Shown: in pieces, positions 17,751-27,066 of the stretch
Position numbering within the stretch: the first letter of the stretch is position 1
How the letters are laid out: every line of letters starts with the position of its first letter
NCBI RefSeq assembly: GCF_024793945.1
Contig: NZ_JANUSD010000022.1
Coordinates: forward strand, 1 to 64,000
Direction: 5' to 3'
From: Emticicia fluvialis
Lineage (GTDB): Bacteria; Bacteroidota; Bacteroidia; Cytophagales; Spirosomataceae
DNA length: 64,000 nt
Translations under genes and position numbers: made by a program
Notes under the pieces: generated by a model
Told to the model about the DNA's origin: nothing
The model's database searches: none
What the model saw: only the letters and a program-made list of their open reading frames with translations

Positions 17751-18659
17751 CTATTTAAGGCATTCAGCAATGCGCAACTTAGCGCTTCTTGCTCGTGGAT
17801 TTCTCTCTATTTCTTCCGCTCCTGCTTCAATGGCTTTTCTTGTTACGGCTTCCAGAGGTTTTATGTCGTTACCGAAGAAATCTTTCTCAACTTCACCACT
17901 AAACTTACCGCTTCTGATGAAGTTCTTCACCAGCCGGTCTTCCAGCGAATGGTAAGACATCACCACCAATCGCCCACCGGGTTCCAATACTTCGGGCGTT
18001 TGTTGAAGAAACTCTTCCAGCACTGCCATTTCCTGATTCACCTCAATTCGCAATGCCTGAAAAACCTGTGCAAAATACTTGTTTTCTTTACCGCGCGGAG
18101 TAAATTTATTGAGTATGCCCTTTAAATCATTTATGGTTTCAATGCTTTTATTCAGGCGGGCTGTATAAATGGCCTGAGCGGCGGTGCGGGCGTTTTGGAT
18201 TTCTCCGTACATGCCCAGTATTTTATGTAATTGATCAACCGAATACTCGTTTACAATGTTTTTGGCCGTGATATCAGCTTTTTGGTTCATTCGCATATCC
18301 AGCTCGGCATCAAACCGGGTTGAGAAGCCACGTTCGGGGGTATCAATCTGATGCGAAGAAATACCGAGGTCCGCCAGAATACCATCTACTTTTTTTGCAC
18401 CAAACAAACGCAGGTATTGCCTGATATTCCTGAAATTAGCATCAATAAAGGTGAAGTTTTTAGAATCTATCAATTTCGATTCTGCTTTGGCATCGGCGTC
18501 CTGGTCAAAAGCATACAATTTACCGGTGGTGAGTTTTTCCAGAATTGCCCTTGAATGGCCGCCTCCACCAAATGTTACATCTACATAAACACCATCAGGC
18601 TTGATATTCAGGCCGTCGAGGCATTCTTTTAACATAACAGGAACATGGTAGGCAGACAT
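17751..18659 (-). CDS. rsmH: 16S rRNA (cytosine-1402 N4) methyltransferase
   Basis: This 302-residue protein is RsmH (MraW), which methylates N4 of C1402 in the decoding centre of 16S rRNA using SAM. The start HVPVMLKECLDGL, motif I DVTFGGGGHS (27-36), DQDADA and the end NPRARSAKLRI are diagnostic. It normally opens the dcw cluster next to mraZ and ftsL. Here it instead opens a glycosyltransferase operon, with divergent transcription from a histidine kinase upstream. Confidence 0.97.
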   Translation of the reverse strand: MSAYHVPVMLKECLDGLNIKPDGVYVDVTFGGGGHSRAILEKLTTGKLYAFDQDADAKAESKLIDSKNFTFIDANFRNIRQYLRLFGAKKVDGILADLGISSHQIDTPERGFSTRFDAELDMRMNQKADITAKNIVNEYSVDQLHKILGMYGEIQNARTAAQAIYTARLNKSIETINDLKGILNKFTPRGKENKYFAQVFQALRIEVNQEMAVLEEFLQQTPEVLEPGGRLVVMSYHSLEDRLVKNFIRSGKFSGEVEKDFFGNDIKPLEAVTRKAIEAGAEEIERNPRARSAKLRIAECLK

Positions 18660-19026
18660 AAATTGCGGTTTAGTGAACCTGTTTGAACTTTTAATTCAGT
18701 GCCGAAAATGAGATATTTTTGCTCAGATAAAGTAATTTTTGAGTTCGTAGCATCGCTACGGACGAAACAAATTACTGAAATATGAGTCTAAAAATAGCCA
18801 TTTGCAGACTAAAGAAATAAGTTTAAACAGGTTTCGAATCAATAATAATTGCAAAAATAGTGAAAAAACAAAATACTTCTGCCCCGTGCAAAGTATATCT
18901 GTCTGTAATGTGAGTTGGGCCAAACTAAAAATGGTGCTGTTATCGTTAAAGTTTTATGCGTTAATTAGCAGATTATCTGAAAAATACGCAGTTTTATCAT
19001 AAAAACCAGTCAAACTTATTTAGTAA
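18660..19026. other. 367-bp divergent intergenic region
   Basis: It must hold the promoters of rsmH (minus) and the histidine kinase (plus), but no clean TAnnTTTG box is visible. A hairpin CGTAGC-ATC-GCTACG (18746-18760) lies about 90 bp before the rsmH start, in the likely leader. A 66-codon open frame inside shows no coding character. Confidence 0.5.
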
Positions 19027-20229
19027 ATGGCACGCAGAGAGGTATTTGTAAATATATATGAGCAGGTAACGGGTTGGAGATTCGTACTGATTTTTCTTTT
19101 ACTGATAATAGGTGCAGCCGTATTGTATTATTTTAACCAGCTGGGGCAGCAGGTTGAAGACCGTGAAAAGAAGTATGCGTCTCTCTACGCAGCTGGTATA
19201 GGCTTTACCATTCAGGAGAACGGAAAAGATTGCCAGTATACCTACGTACAGGAAATGCTCGAAGCCAATGAAACTGTGCCTATGATAATAGTTCTGAACG
19301 GTGTGCCGTCTGAGTATTCGCAGAATATACCCGAGCTGGAAGACAAGAAAAAGAAATGGACAGCAGAGGATAAAATGGATTTTAAGTATAAAATGGTAGC
19401 TGCTATGGGGCAGGAGCATCCGCCTATACAGTTTGTGGTAGGCAGAGACATTGGCTATGTATATTACAGCAACTCGGTAGTGGTAAAACAATTACGATAC
19501 TTTCCATACATATTGCTGGCTACGTTTCTGGTCTTTGGTTCAATGGCTTATATTGCTTACAGTTCGTCTCGTAAGGCAGAACAAAACCGTGTCTGGGTTG
19601 GGTTGGCTAAAGAAACAGCGCATCAGCTGGGTACGCCGATTTCGGCCTTGATGGCATGGGTTGAGGTATTGCGGTCGAATCCTGATTTTGATACGTCTAT
19701 TGGCGATGAAATGGAGAAAGACGTAAAACGTTTGGAGACTATCACCACTCGTTTTTCAAACATCGGGTCTGTGCCGCAAATGAGTCAGGAAACATTGCCC
19801 GAAATGGTTGAGCAGTCGTTGAAATATCTTGAAAGAAGAATTTCTACCAAGGTAAAAGTTCATTTTGAAAGCCGCATACCTGCCGAAACCAGAGTGGAAG
19901 TAAACAGGCATTTATTTGAATGGGTAATAGAAAACCTCTGCAAAAATGCAGTTGATGCCATGAGCGGCAAAGGAGAATTATTTGTAAGCCTTATGCCCTT
20001 AACAAAAAGCAGGATAGCCATTGATGTCCGCGATACAGGTAAGGGTATTACCCCGGCCAATCTGCGTAAAATATTTAAGCCGGGGTTCAGTACCAAAAAA
20101 AGAGGCTGGGGGCTTGGCTTAACACTTGCCAAGCGTATTATTGAAAACTACCATGATGGTAAACTTTTTGTGAAAGAAACGCAAACGGATAAAGGCACTA
20201 CTTTCAGAATTGTGCTGCATGAGGCCTAG
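19027..20229 (+). CDS. Membrane sensor histidine kinase, orphan
   Basis: A 400-residue kinase with membrane helices at about 18-37 and 159-179, framing a small periplasmic sensor region of 120 residues that I cannot assign. There is no visible HAMP domain. The H box is KETAHQLGTPIS (His199), the N box ENLCKNAVDAM (Asn303, Asn307), G1 DTGKGI (336-341), F box FKPGFST and G2 GWGLGL (360-365). It would phosphorylate a response regulator, but none is encoded next to it. Its end is 7 bp from the end of the convergent acyl-CoA dehydrogenase gene, without a terminator between. Confidence 0.92.
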   Translation: MARREVFVNIYEQVTGWRFVLIFLLLIIGAAVLYYFNQLGQQVEDREKKYASLYAAGIGFTIQENGKDCQYTYVQEMLEANETVPMIIVLNGVPSEYSQNIPELEDKKKKWTAEDKMDFKYKMVAAMGQEHPPIQFVVGRDIGYVYYSNSVVVKQLRYFPYILLATFLVFGSMAYIAYSSSRKAEQNRVWVGLAKETAHQLGTPISALMAWVEVLRSNPDFDTSIGDEMEKDVKRLETITTRFSNIGSVPQMSQETLPEMVEQSLKYLERRISTKVKVHFESRIPAETRVEVNRHLFEWVIENLCKNAVDAMSGKGELFVSLMPLTKSRIAIDVRDTGKGITPANLRKIFKPGFSTKKRGWGLGLTLAKRIIENYHDGKLFVKETQTDKGTTFRIVLHEA

Positions 20230-20236
20230 CTTCAAG

Positions 20237-21451
20237 TTATTTTTTTCTTACATCAAGCCCATAGCCTTTCAGAATACCGCGGGCAAGTGCGGCTTTGTGC
20301 ACCTCATCCGCACCGTCATAAATACGGGCAGCCCTTTCGTGCGAGTACCAGTGTGCCAGCAGTATGTCGTTGGTCATGCCCAACGCTCCGTGCGTCTGTA
20401 TTGCTCTGTCAATTACCCTCAGCATCATGTTGGCCGTAAAGAATTTTATCATAGATATCTCATCGCGTACGGCTGCGGCACCCTGCTCGTCTATATTTTT
20501 GGCGGTTCTTAAAACCAGCAGTCGGGCGGCATCAATCTCAGCACGGCTTTCGGCAATAAAGCCCTGAATAAACTGTTTTTCGCCCAAAACAACCCCTTCT
20601 TCCATTTCTCTTGAAACGGCGTATTGGCACATCAGCTCAAAACTTCTTTCGGCTATGCCAATAAAACGCATACAGTGGTGTATTCTTCCGGGTCCTAGTC
20701 TTTCCTGTGCCAGTAAGAAACCGCTACCCTCTGCTCCAATAAGGTTGGCCTGTGGCACACGCACGTTTTCATACGTAACTTCGGCATGGCTTGCCCAGCT
20801 GTCGCCGGCATGGCCCATAATCGGTATGTTTCTTACAAGGGTAAAGCCCGGGGCATCGGTAGGTACCAGTATCTGGCTGGCTCTTTTGTGCGGCGCAGCA
20901 TCCGGACTCGTTACCGCCATTACAATAGCAAAAGCGGCGCCATCAGCCGAAGACGTAAACCATTTGTGCCCGTTAATTACATAATCGTTTCCGTCTTTTA
21001 CGGCAGTGGTTCCCATGCGGGTAGGGTTAGAGCCTGCAAATTCGGGCTCTGTCATAGAAAAACAACTTCTGATAGCCCCGTCCATCAGGGGTTTCAGGTA
21101 TTGGTCTTTCAGATGTGCCGGGGCATATTTGTGCATCAGCTCTGTATTGCCAATATCGGGTGCCTGAGTGTTAAACACAAAATGGCCAAAGGGCGTCATG
21201 GCCAGTATTTCGCTAATCTGTCCAAATTCGCAAAGGCTTAACTCAAGTCCCCCGTCAGCTTTAGGCAAATGCAAGCCCCATAGCCCCGCCTTTTTTACAA
21301 GTTCCCGCTTTTGTTGAAGAACAGGCTCTATGTATGAGAAATTATGCGTCAGATTTTCAGTGGTTTCCAGCGGATATAATTCATTGACAACAAATTCTTT
21401 AATTCTGGGTAATAGTTTGCTTATTTTATCGGTAATGAAAAGGCGCTCCAT
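20237..21451 (-). CDS. Acyl-CoA dehydrogenase, ACAD10/11-like
   Basis: A 404-residue flavoprotein with the three-domain acyl-CoA dehydrogenase plan: helical N-terminal domain, beta barrel with CFSMTEPEFAGSNP and WFTSSADG (FAD and substrate contacts), and C-terminal helical domain with QTHGALGMTND and RIYDGADEVHK. It should oxidise a fatty acyl-CoA at the alpha-beta bond and pass electrons to ETF. The end motif and lack of the usual Glu-370-type base resemble the ACAD10/11 subgroup, which prefers long or unusual chains. It is a single gene with no other beta-oxidation gene beside it. Confidence 0.9.
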   Translation of the reverse strand: MERLFITDKISKLLPRIKEFVVNELYPLETTENLTHNFSYIEPVLQQKRELVKKAGLWGLHLPKADGGLELSLCEFGQISEILAMTPFGHFVFNTQAPDIGNTELMHKYAPAHLKDQYLKPLMDGAIRSCFSMTEPEFAGSNPTRMGTTAVKDGNDYVINGHKWFTSSADGAAFAIVMAVTSPDAAPHKRASQILVPTDAPGFTLVRNIPIMGHAGDSWASHAEVTYENVRVPQANLIGAEGSGFLLAQERLGPGRIHHCMRFIGIAERSFELMCQYAVSREMEEGVVLGEKQFIQGFIAESRAEIDAARLLVLRTAKNIDEQGAAAVRDEISMIKFFTANMMLRVIDRAIQTHGALGMTNDILLAHWYSHERAARIYDGADEVHKAALARGILKGYGLDVRKK

Positions 21452-21548
21452 ACAATATGGTTTTTTAGGTTGAATGCGTAAATATGGTAATAATTTAGTT
21501 TTCCTGTATTGATTTCTGAAATTTTAAGATTATTCGTAGAAAATACCT

Positions 21549-21556
21549 TAATTTTG
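21549..21556 (+). promoter_or_regulatory. -7 box upstream of the Omp85-like gene
   Basis: TAATTTTG matches TAnnTTTG exactly, 63 bp before the ATG at 21619. No good -33 TTTG is found at the right distance. Confidence 0.5.
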
Positions 21557-21618
21557 GATTTTAGAATTTAATTCCGCCTTTCTGTTCTGAAACAAAATTT
21601 CCTATCTGCCTGCATTGA

Positions 21619-23013
21619 ATGAGTAAATTCAGCCTTTTTTTTCTGTTTGGTTTGCTGACACATTTCGGCTGTCTCGGCTTTGCGCAAGACTCCGTTTATG
21701 TAAGGCAGATATTAATTAAGGGCAATACACGCACCAAAGCCAAAATTATTATGCGCGAGGTGGCTGTAAGAGAAGGAGACAGTCTTAACAAAGCAACGCT
21801 GACAGATGTGCTTGAAACCGACCGCCGGAAGATTGTTAACACGAATCTGTTTATTACAGTTAATATTGCCGTTGCCGAAGTAAGCAGCACAGTAATTGAT
21901 GTTGAGATTGAAGTAAAAGAGAGGCTCTATTTTGTGGCGTATCCGGTTTTTTATCTGGCCGACCGCAACTTTAACGAATGGTGGTATGAACGTCGCCGCG
22001 ATTTAAGCCGAACCATTTTTGGCGTTTACAGCAGGCACTCGAACCTGACGGGCAATAATGACCAACTGAAACTAAGGGCCGAATTTGGATTTGTGCCTAA
22101 TTTTGAAGTGGCGTACTCAACGCCTTATCTGGACAAAGAACTTACCAAACGTATTTCGCTGGGAGCCTTGTATGTCATGAACAAAACAATGGCCTACCGC
22201 ACCTGGCAAGATAAGCTGCAGTTTTTTCAGAGCGAAGCCCGGCAGCGTGAGCGGCTGTATCTGTATTCTGTTTTCAGCCAGAGAAAAGGCTTTTATCAGA
22301 ACCAGCAATTAGAGTTGAGTTATACGCAGGTTCAGATTGGAGATACCATAGCAGAGCTTAACCCTGATTATTTTCTTCATGCCAGGCAAAAACAGAATTA
22401 CTTTCTGGCTAGTTATGCTTATATTTATGATAAACGCGACAACCGCCAATATGCGCTCGACGGGTACCTGATAAGTTTTTCGGCAGCCAAATATGGTTTG
22501 TTGCCTACCGATAACGTTAATCTGTTTAGTCTTGCGGCTGCTTACACGCAGTATTTACCTCTAGGTAAGAAATTTTATGCCAATTACAGCCTGAGAGGGC
22601 GGATGTCTTTCCCTCAGAAACAACCGTTTTTACAAACACTGGGGCTGGGCTACCGAAATGACCTTGTGCAGGGCTACGAGCTGTACGTAATTGACGGCCA
22701 GCAATATGGTCTTCTGAAAACTAACTTGAAGTACAACCTGTTTAACCGTACCTTTGACCTGAAACGATACCTTAAGATAAAGCAATTTAATACTTTTCCA
22801 CTCGCGGCATACTTAAATTCATTTATCGACGTTGGGTACGTTAGAAACCGTTATTCAGCGCTCAATAATAGCCGATTAGCCAATAAACTGATAACCGGAG
22901 CAGGCATTGGCCTTGATGTTGTAACGTTTTATAACGTGGTGGGGCGGGTAAATTATTCATTAAATGGTTTAGGAGAGAGAAGAGTGTTTTTTGCAGTAAC
23001 CAGAGATTTTTAA
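21619..23013 (+). CDS. Single-POTRA Omp85-like outer membrane protein
   Basis: A 464-residue protein with a signal peptide (cut after GFA-QDS), one POTRA-like domain (about 25-105: VYVRQILIKGNTRTK ... VIDVEIEVKER) and a C-terminal beta barrel of roughly 350 residues ending in Phe (AVTRDF), as usual for BAM substrates. BamA has five POTRAs and TamA three, so this is neither; Bacteroidota carry several short Omp85 paralogues of uncertain role. It likely inserts or exports a protein or lipid at the outer membrane. A lipoprotein gene follows 39 bp on, possibly co-transcribed. Confidence 0.8.
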   Translation: MSKFSLFFLFGLLTHFGCLGFAQDSVYVRQILIKGNTRTKAKIIMREVAVREGDSLNKATLTDVLETDRRKIVNTNLFITVNIAVAEVSSTVIDVEIEVKERLYFVAYPVFYLADRNFNEWWYERRRDLSRTIFGVYSRHSNLTGNNDQLKLRAEFGFVPNFEVAYSTPYLDKELTKRISLGALYVMNKTMAYRTWQDKLQFFQSEARQRERLYLYSVFSQRKGFYQNQQLELSYTQVQIGDTIAELNPDYFLHARQKQNYFLASYAYIYDKRDNRQYALDGYLISFSAAKYGLLPTDNVNLFSLAAAYTQYLPLGKKFYANYSLRGRMSFPQKQPFLQTLGLGYRNDLVQGYELYVIDGQQYGLLKTNLKYNLFNRTFDLKRYLKIKQFNTFPLAAYLNSFIDVGYVRNRYSALNNSRLANKLITGAGIGLDVVTFYNVVGRVNYSLNGLGERRVFFAVTRDF

Positions 23014-23052
23014 ATACGGAACAATAAATATTGTTATAATTCAAACAAATCC

Positions 23053-23598
23053 ATGAAAGTCTACATTTTTGTATTAATTTTGTTCATCCTTGCTTGTAGT
23101 AACCCCCAAGAAAACCAAAAAGTGGAATCAAAAGAAGTGCAACCAACAGATGCGCCTGCAACCACTAATGTTCAGAATCTGGCGCGTACAATTATGGGTA
23201 CTGGCGAAGGATTGCTTAGAGGTGTAAAATTCGGCGACTCAATTGAAGATGTCAGGAAAAAAGAAACTGTTGAGCTCTTTGAAGAGGATGAATCTCATCT
23301 GGGTTATTCTTTTGACACCGAAAACCTTGAAACGGTAGATATACTGTATGAAAAAAACAGCCAGAATCGCGTTTCGGGTATTGGTCTTGATATTTACATG
23401 AATACCGACGACACCAATGAAAAACTCAAACGGGAGCTGTCTGACTTGTTTACGGTCAGGTACGGAAAACCGGTTTCTGAGAATCCTAGTCTGGTATGGG
23501 CCATCAAACCTGCAGGGCAGGTGAGCATTAAAGTTGTTAAAAACAAGTTAGACAGAGGGTTGGAGATTAGGTTCTCTCAACCACCAAAGTCTATTTAA
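23053..23598 (+). CDS. Lipoprotein of unknown function
   Basis: A 181-residue protein with a lipoprotein leader ending in LACS (lipidated Cys15). After a polar linker, residues 50-175 look like a compact alpha/beta domain beginning LLRGVKFGDSIEDVRKKE, a pattern seen in periplasmic domains of Bacteroidota that I cannot name. It follows the Omp85-like gene by 39 bp and has a strong terminator behind it. A role next to the barrel is possible but unproven. Confidence 0.75.
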   Translation: MKVYIFVLILFILACSNPQENQKVESKEVQPTDAPATTNVQNLARTIMGTGEGLLRGVKFGDSIEDVRKKETVELFEEDESHLGYSFDTENLETVDILYEKNSQNRVSGIGLDIYMNTDDTNEKLKRELSDLFTVRYGKPVSENPSLVWAIKPAGQVSIKVVKNKLDRGLEIRFSQPPKSI

Positions 23599-23650
23599 AT
23601 ATGTGCAGGGCGGCGCTCAATACCTCTGCCTGCAAGGCATCTCAAAACAA

Positions 23651-23675
23651 AAAAGGCACTTAACGGGTGCCTTTT
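23651..23675 (+). terminator. Terminator after the lipoprotein gene
   Basis: AAAAGGCAC pairs with GTGCCTTTT over a 7-nt loop and is followed by GTGTTT. It lies 53 bp beyond the stop codon at 23598. Confidence 0.85.
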
Positions 23676-23763
23676 GTGTTTACAGGGCGGTTTTAAAGCC
23701 CGGCCATCAGCATTGATTTACTGGCGCCCTTTGTATTCAGGCCTAATTTATTTAAATGTAGCT

Positions 23764-24492
23764 ATGTGCAGTCATTTATCGCTTAATCAAAAACCACAGG
23801 TAATTGCCGAAAGGTACCGGCTTCAGAGTTGGCAAAAAATCAAAGAGCTGCTACCGGTGTATCATAACAATGCTTATAACTACCAGGTATGGCCGGTTAT
23901 TACTGGTATTGAGCCAGATGCACTGCAATTGATGCATTGGGGGCTGATTCCATCATGGGCCAGAAGCAACTTGCAGGCAGACGAACTAAAGAAGAATACC
24001 ATAAATGCCCGCATTGAAAGTATATTTGAAAAACCATCTTTTGAAGACGCAGCCCGCAGAAGACATTGTCTGATACCAGCTACAGGTTATTTTGAATGGC
24101 AGGACATTAAAGGAAAAAAATACCCATATTTTATTTATCTCAAAAGCGGTGAAGTTTTTAGTATGGCTGGAATATGGGATACCTGGACAGACCATGACAC
24201 CGGAGCCACCAAAGACACGTTTTCTATTCTTACTACAGAGGCCAATCCGCTGATGGCCAGAATCCATAATCTGAAACAACGAATGCCGGTAATATTAACC
24301 GAAGAAACAGAGAATGACTGGCTCACCGGCGGATTTGATGCTACCTCCATTCAGGCATTTATGAAGCCCTTTGATGCGCATAAAATGGATGCTTACACCA
24401 TTGGCAGGCATATCACAGAAAAAAATTCTGACACACCCGCTGTACTAAAGCCATACACCTATCCGGAATTTATGCAAACCAGTTTGTTTTAA
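23764..24492 (+). CDS. SRAP (YedK/HMCES-type) DNA-protein crosslink protein
   Basis: A 242-residue SOS response-associated peptidase family protein. It begins MCSH, so Cys2 becomes the N-terminal catalytic residue that bonds abasic sites in single-stranded DNA. Other key residues are present: NAR at 81-83, GYFEW with Glu111, RIH with His168 and RMPVI at 173-177. I chose 23764 because the Cys must be residue 2; a longer frame from 23674 starts within the preceding terminator. It protects abasic sites during replication. It is a single gene between two terminators. Confidence 0.93.
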   Translation: MCSHLSLNQKPQVIAERYRLQSWQKIKELLPVYHNNAYNYQVWPVITGIEPDALQLMHWGLIPSWARSNLQADELKKNTINARIESIFEKPSFEDAARRRHCLIPATGYFEWQDIKGKKYPYFIYLKSGEVFSMAGIWDTWTDHDTGATKDTFSILTTEANPLMARIHNLKQRMPVILTEETENDWLTGGFDATSIQAFMKPFDAHKMDAYTIGRHITEKNSDTPAVLKPYTYPEFMQTSLF

Positions 24493-24547
24493 GTACTTTC
24501 TTAAATGAGATAATAAACGTAATAAGTCAGGTAAAAAAGCATTTGGC

Positions 24548-24588
24548 ATAGTGGAATTGGTCACAGACCGGTTCCACTATTTTTTTTA
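24548..24588 (+). terminator. Terminator of the SRAP gene
   Basis: A long stem ATAGTGGAA / TTCCACTAT (24548-24556 with 24572-24580), extended inside by GGTC/GACC, is followed by TTTTTTTTA. Confidence 0.9.
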
Positions 24589-24771
24589 TGCCGTTTTAGC
24601 AGTGTTCAAAACAGGGTATGTGTCAAATTGGCATGAAAAATAACGTGTAAAATGCGGTATGCAGCCACTTTGTCATTGTTTTACGGGTGGTACACAAATT
24701 GTATATTACGAATCCGTAGCCACAACGGAGTGGCAAATAAAAATGTTAAACAATATTAAATTTATAAAACC

Positions 24772-25203
24772 ATGGCAACATTAGTTAGAAGTTTCGCACC
24801 TGCATTCCCATCATTATTAGAAAACTTTTTGAACGACTTTGAGCGCGTTGCGCCAACACACCAACATTCATTCCCGGCTGTTAACGTCCTGGAGAACGAA
24901 AACTTATATAAACTAGAACTGGCTGCTCCGGGATTAAAAAAAGAAGATTTCAAAATCAATGTTCATGAAAATGTATTGACCATTTCAGTTGAACAAAAAA
25001 GTGAAACAGAACAAACCCAGAACAACGGTAAGTACACACGCAAAGAGTTTAACTACTCTTCATTCAAGCGTTCGTTTACATTACCGAAAACTGTAGACAG
25101 CGAAAAAATTGCAGCAGCATATAATGATGGCGTTTTAGCGCTTGAATTGCCCAAAAAAGAAGAGGCAAAACCAAAAGAGCCTCGCCTGATTGAAATAGCT
25201 TAA
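24772..25203 (+). CDS. Hsp20/alpha-crystallin small heat-shock protein
   Basis: A 143-residue chaperone. The alpha-crystallin domain covers about 36-130 and includes the PAVNVLENENLYKLELAAPGL start and the hallmark AAAYNDGVLALELPK (GVL motif); the C-terminal IEI (140-142) is the I-x-I motif that joins subunits into the oligomer. It holds unfolding proteins for refolding. It is a single-gene unit between two terminators, with a 183-bp leader region in which I do not see a HrcA CIRCE element. Confidence 0.95.
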   Translation: MATLVRSFAPAFPSLLENFLNDFERVAPTHQHSFPAVNVLENENLYKLELAAPGLKKEDFKINVHENVLTISVEQKSETEQTQNNGKYTRKEFNYSSFKRSFTLPKTVDSEKIAAAYNDGVLALELPKKEEAKPKEPRLIEIA

Positions 25204-25222
25204 TTAAAGTAATATTTACAAC

Positions 25223-25256
25223 AAAGGCAAGATTCTGCAAGGTTTCTTGCCTTTTG
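25223..25256 (+). terminator. Terminator of the hsp20 gene
   Basis: AAAGGCAAGA pairs with TCTTGCCTTT (10 bp, 12-nt loop) and continues TGTTG. It lies 19 bp beyond the stop codon. Confidence 0.85.
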
Positions 25257-25321
25257 TTGCATACTGCAATACCCCTAGTTAAAATTTGTTAAAAATACCG
25301 CCGGCTACGAATTATCATAAA

Positions 25322-25329
25322 TACTTTTG
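25322..25329 (+). promoter_or_regulatory. -7 box upstream of the HtrA gene
   Basis: TACTTTTG matches TAnnTTTG. It would give a long leader of about 130 bases before the ATG at 25470. The nearest upstream TTTG (25285-25288) is too far for the usual spacing, so the promoter is only partly supported. Confidence 0.45.
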
Positions 25330-25469
25330 CGTTAAATTTGTACAAAGCAATAGTATAATTTTATTTGTACCCTAAAAGAAAGAAGACAGGATTTGATAAT
25401 ATTTTACTAATGACCGGTTTCCGGTCAGTGTAATCAGAATAATTCAGTTTTAAATTAGCTTCCAGAACT

Positions 25470-27011
25470 ATGAACAACACATTAAAAACAATCGGTATTG
25501 CTATTGCAAGTAGTATCGTTACCATAGGTGGTTATCGTATGTTGGGCCTTGAAGGAAAAGATGTTATTTTTAATGAGTCATCTTCAACTCCTGCTATCAA
25601 CAGACTAGCTAACTATTCAGGCGGAGCGGCCGTTCCCGGCGACTTTACCTATGCAGCAGAACTTTCAACACCATCAGTAGTACACATCAAGGCCAAGTCG
25701 TCTCGTATGGTGCGTCAGCAACGCTCTATGTTTGATGATTTATTCGGCGATGATTCCCCATTCGGTTTCGGAGTCCCCCGGGGCGGAAGCCAGCAACAGG
25801 AATCTTCAGGTTCTGGAGTAATTATAGCGGCAGATGGCTACATTGCCACAAACAACCACGTAGTAGAAGGAGCTGACGAGCTGGAGGTTATTACTTCAGA
25901 CCACAAAACCTACAAAGCCAAAGTGCTGGGTACTGACCCTTCAACAGACATCGCTGTTATTAAAATAGATGGCAGTGGTTTTCCTGCCATGTCGTTTGCC
26001 AACTCAGATAACGTAAAAGTTGGCGAGTGGGTATTGGCCGTAGGTAACCCTTTCAATCTCGAGTCAACAGTAACAGCAGGTATTGTAAGTGCCAAAGGCC
26101 GCAATATTGGTATTCTGGCGCAAAAACAACAAATGTTCAGACGTAACAGCGACGACCGCCAGCAAAGAACATCAGACGCCATTGAATCATTTATTCAGAC
26201 TGATGCCGCCGTGAATCCCGGCAACAGTGGAGGGGCTTTGGTGAACCTGAAAGGTGAGTTAATAGGTATTAATACTGCCATAGCCAGCCCTAACGGCGCT
26301 TATGCAGGTTATGCATTTGCGGTGCCTTCAAGCATTGTGAAAAAAGTAACTGCCGACATCGTGAAATACGGTAATGTTCAACGCGGATACTTAGGCATTA
26401 ACCTGTTGGAGCTTGACGGCAAAAGAGCTGAAGAAGTTGGTTCAAAAGAAACATCGGGTATCTATGTAGCTGACGTAATTGAAAACGGCGCTGCTAAAGC
26501 CGCAGGTATCAAAAAAGGTGACGTAATTGTGAAAGTTGATGGTGTTGAAACCAAAAGCGGCCCAAGATTACAGGAAATGATTGGTCGTAAACGTCCGGGT
26601 GAATCAGCAATGGTTACCGTAATACGTGACGGCAAACCAAAAGATTTTGATGTAGTGCTACGTAACCGAGACGGCGGACGCGACATTCTGAAAAAAGAAG
26701 CTGTTGAAGCCGACAGAGCTTTTGAAAAACTAGGGGTAGAGCTGTCTGACCTAACGCCGGCAGAAAAACAAAAACTGGGTGTTCAGGGCGGTGTAGTAGT
26801 AAAAAGAATTTATGATGGCGATATTGCCGATTATACCGAAATGCGTGAAGGATTTATTGTTTTGAAAGTAGGAGAGCGCAAAATTAAATCGGTCAGCGAA
26901 TTTAAAGAAGCCATCAAAAACGCAAAAGAAAATGGAGACGATGGCGTATTAATTTGCGGTACTTACCAAAGCATATCACGCACGGTTTGTTATGGCGTTT
27001 CTTTAGAATAG
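25470..27011 (+). CDS. DegP/HtrA-type serine protease
   Basis: A 513-residue periplasmic protease held by an N-terminal hydrophobic segment (about 5-25) that has no clear cleavage site. The trypsin-like domain has the full triad: His130 (TNNHVV), Asp160 (STDIAV) and Ser253 (GNSGGAL). Two PDZ domains follow (about 300-395 and 415-513). Such proteases remove misfolded envelope proteins. Residues 210-235 hold a Gln/Arg-rich loop, the likely regulatory LA-type loop. It has its own terminator; the neighbour upstream is a chaperone, which fits a stress theme. Confidence 0.95.
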   Translation: MNNTLKTIGIAIASSIVTIGGYRMLGLEGKDVIFNESSSTPAINRLANYSGGAAVPGDFTYAAELSTPSVVHIKAKSSRMVRQQRSMFDDLFGDDSPFGFGVPRGGSQQQESSGSGVIIAADGYIATNNHVVEGADELEVITSDHKTYKAKVLGTDPSTDIAVIKIDGSGFPAMSFANSDNVKVGEWVLAVGNPFNLESTVTAGIVSAKGRNIGILAQKQQMFRRNSDDRQQRTSDAIESFIQTDAAVNPGNSGGALVNLKGELIGINTAIASPNGAYAGYAFAVPSSIVKKVTADIVKYGNVQRGYLGINLLELDGKRAEEVGSKETSGIYVADVIENGAAKAAGIKKGDVIVKVDGVETKSGPRLQEMIGRKRPGESAMVTVIRDGKPKDFDVVLRNRDGGRDILKKEAVEADRAFEKLGVELSDLTPAEKQKLGVQGGVVVKRIYDGDIADYTEMREGFIVLKVGERKIKSVSEFKEAIKNAKENGDDGVLICGTYQSISRTVCYGVSLE

Positions 27012-27066
27012 TACCAGGGTGCCATCAGGTATTAATAATCAGGCCCTTACAATCAGATATTGCTTT

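Noticed and set aside
18802..19002. 66-codon frame in the rsmH/histidine kinase gap
   Set aside because: No good start context, no signal, unusual composition (Asn/Lys/Ser), and it fills a region that must hold two promoters.
19099..19491. 130-codon minus-strand frame opposite the histidine kinase
   Set aside because: Covers the sensor region antisense; no promoter box or family.
24600..24771. CIRCE or sigma-54 site before hsp20
   Set aside because: No 9-bp inverted repeat of the CIRCE type, and TTGGCATG lacks the matching -12 element.
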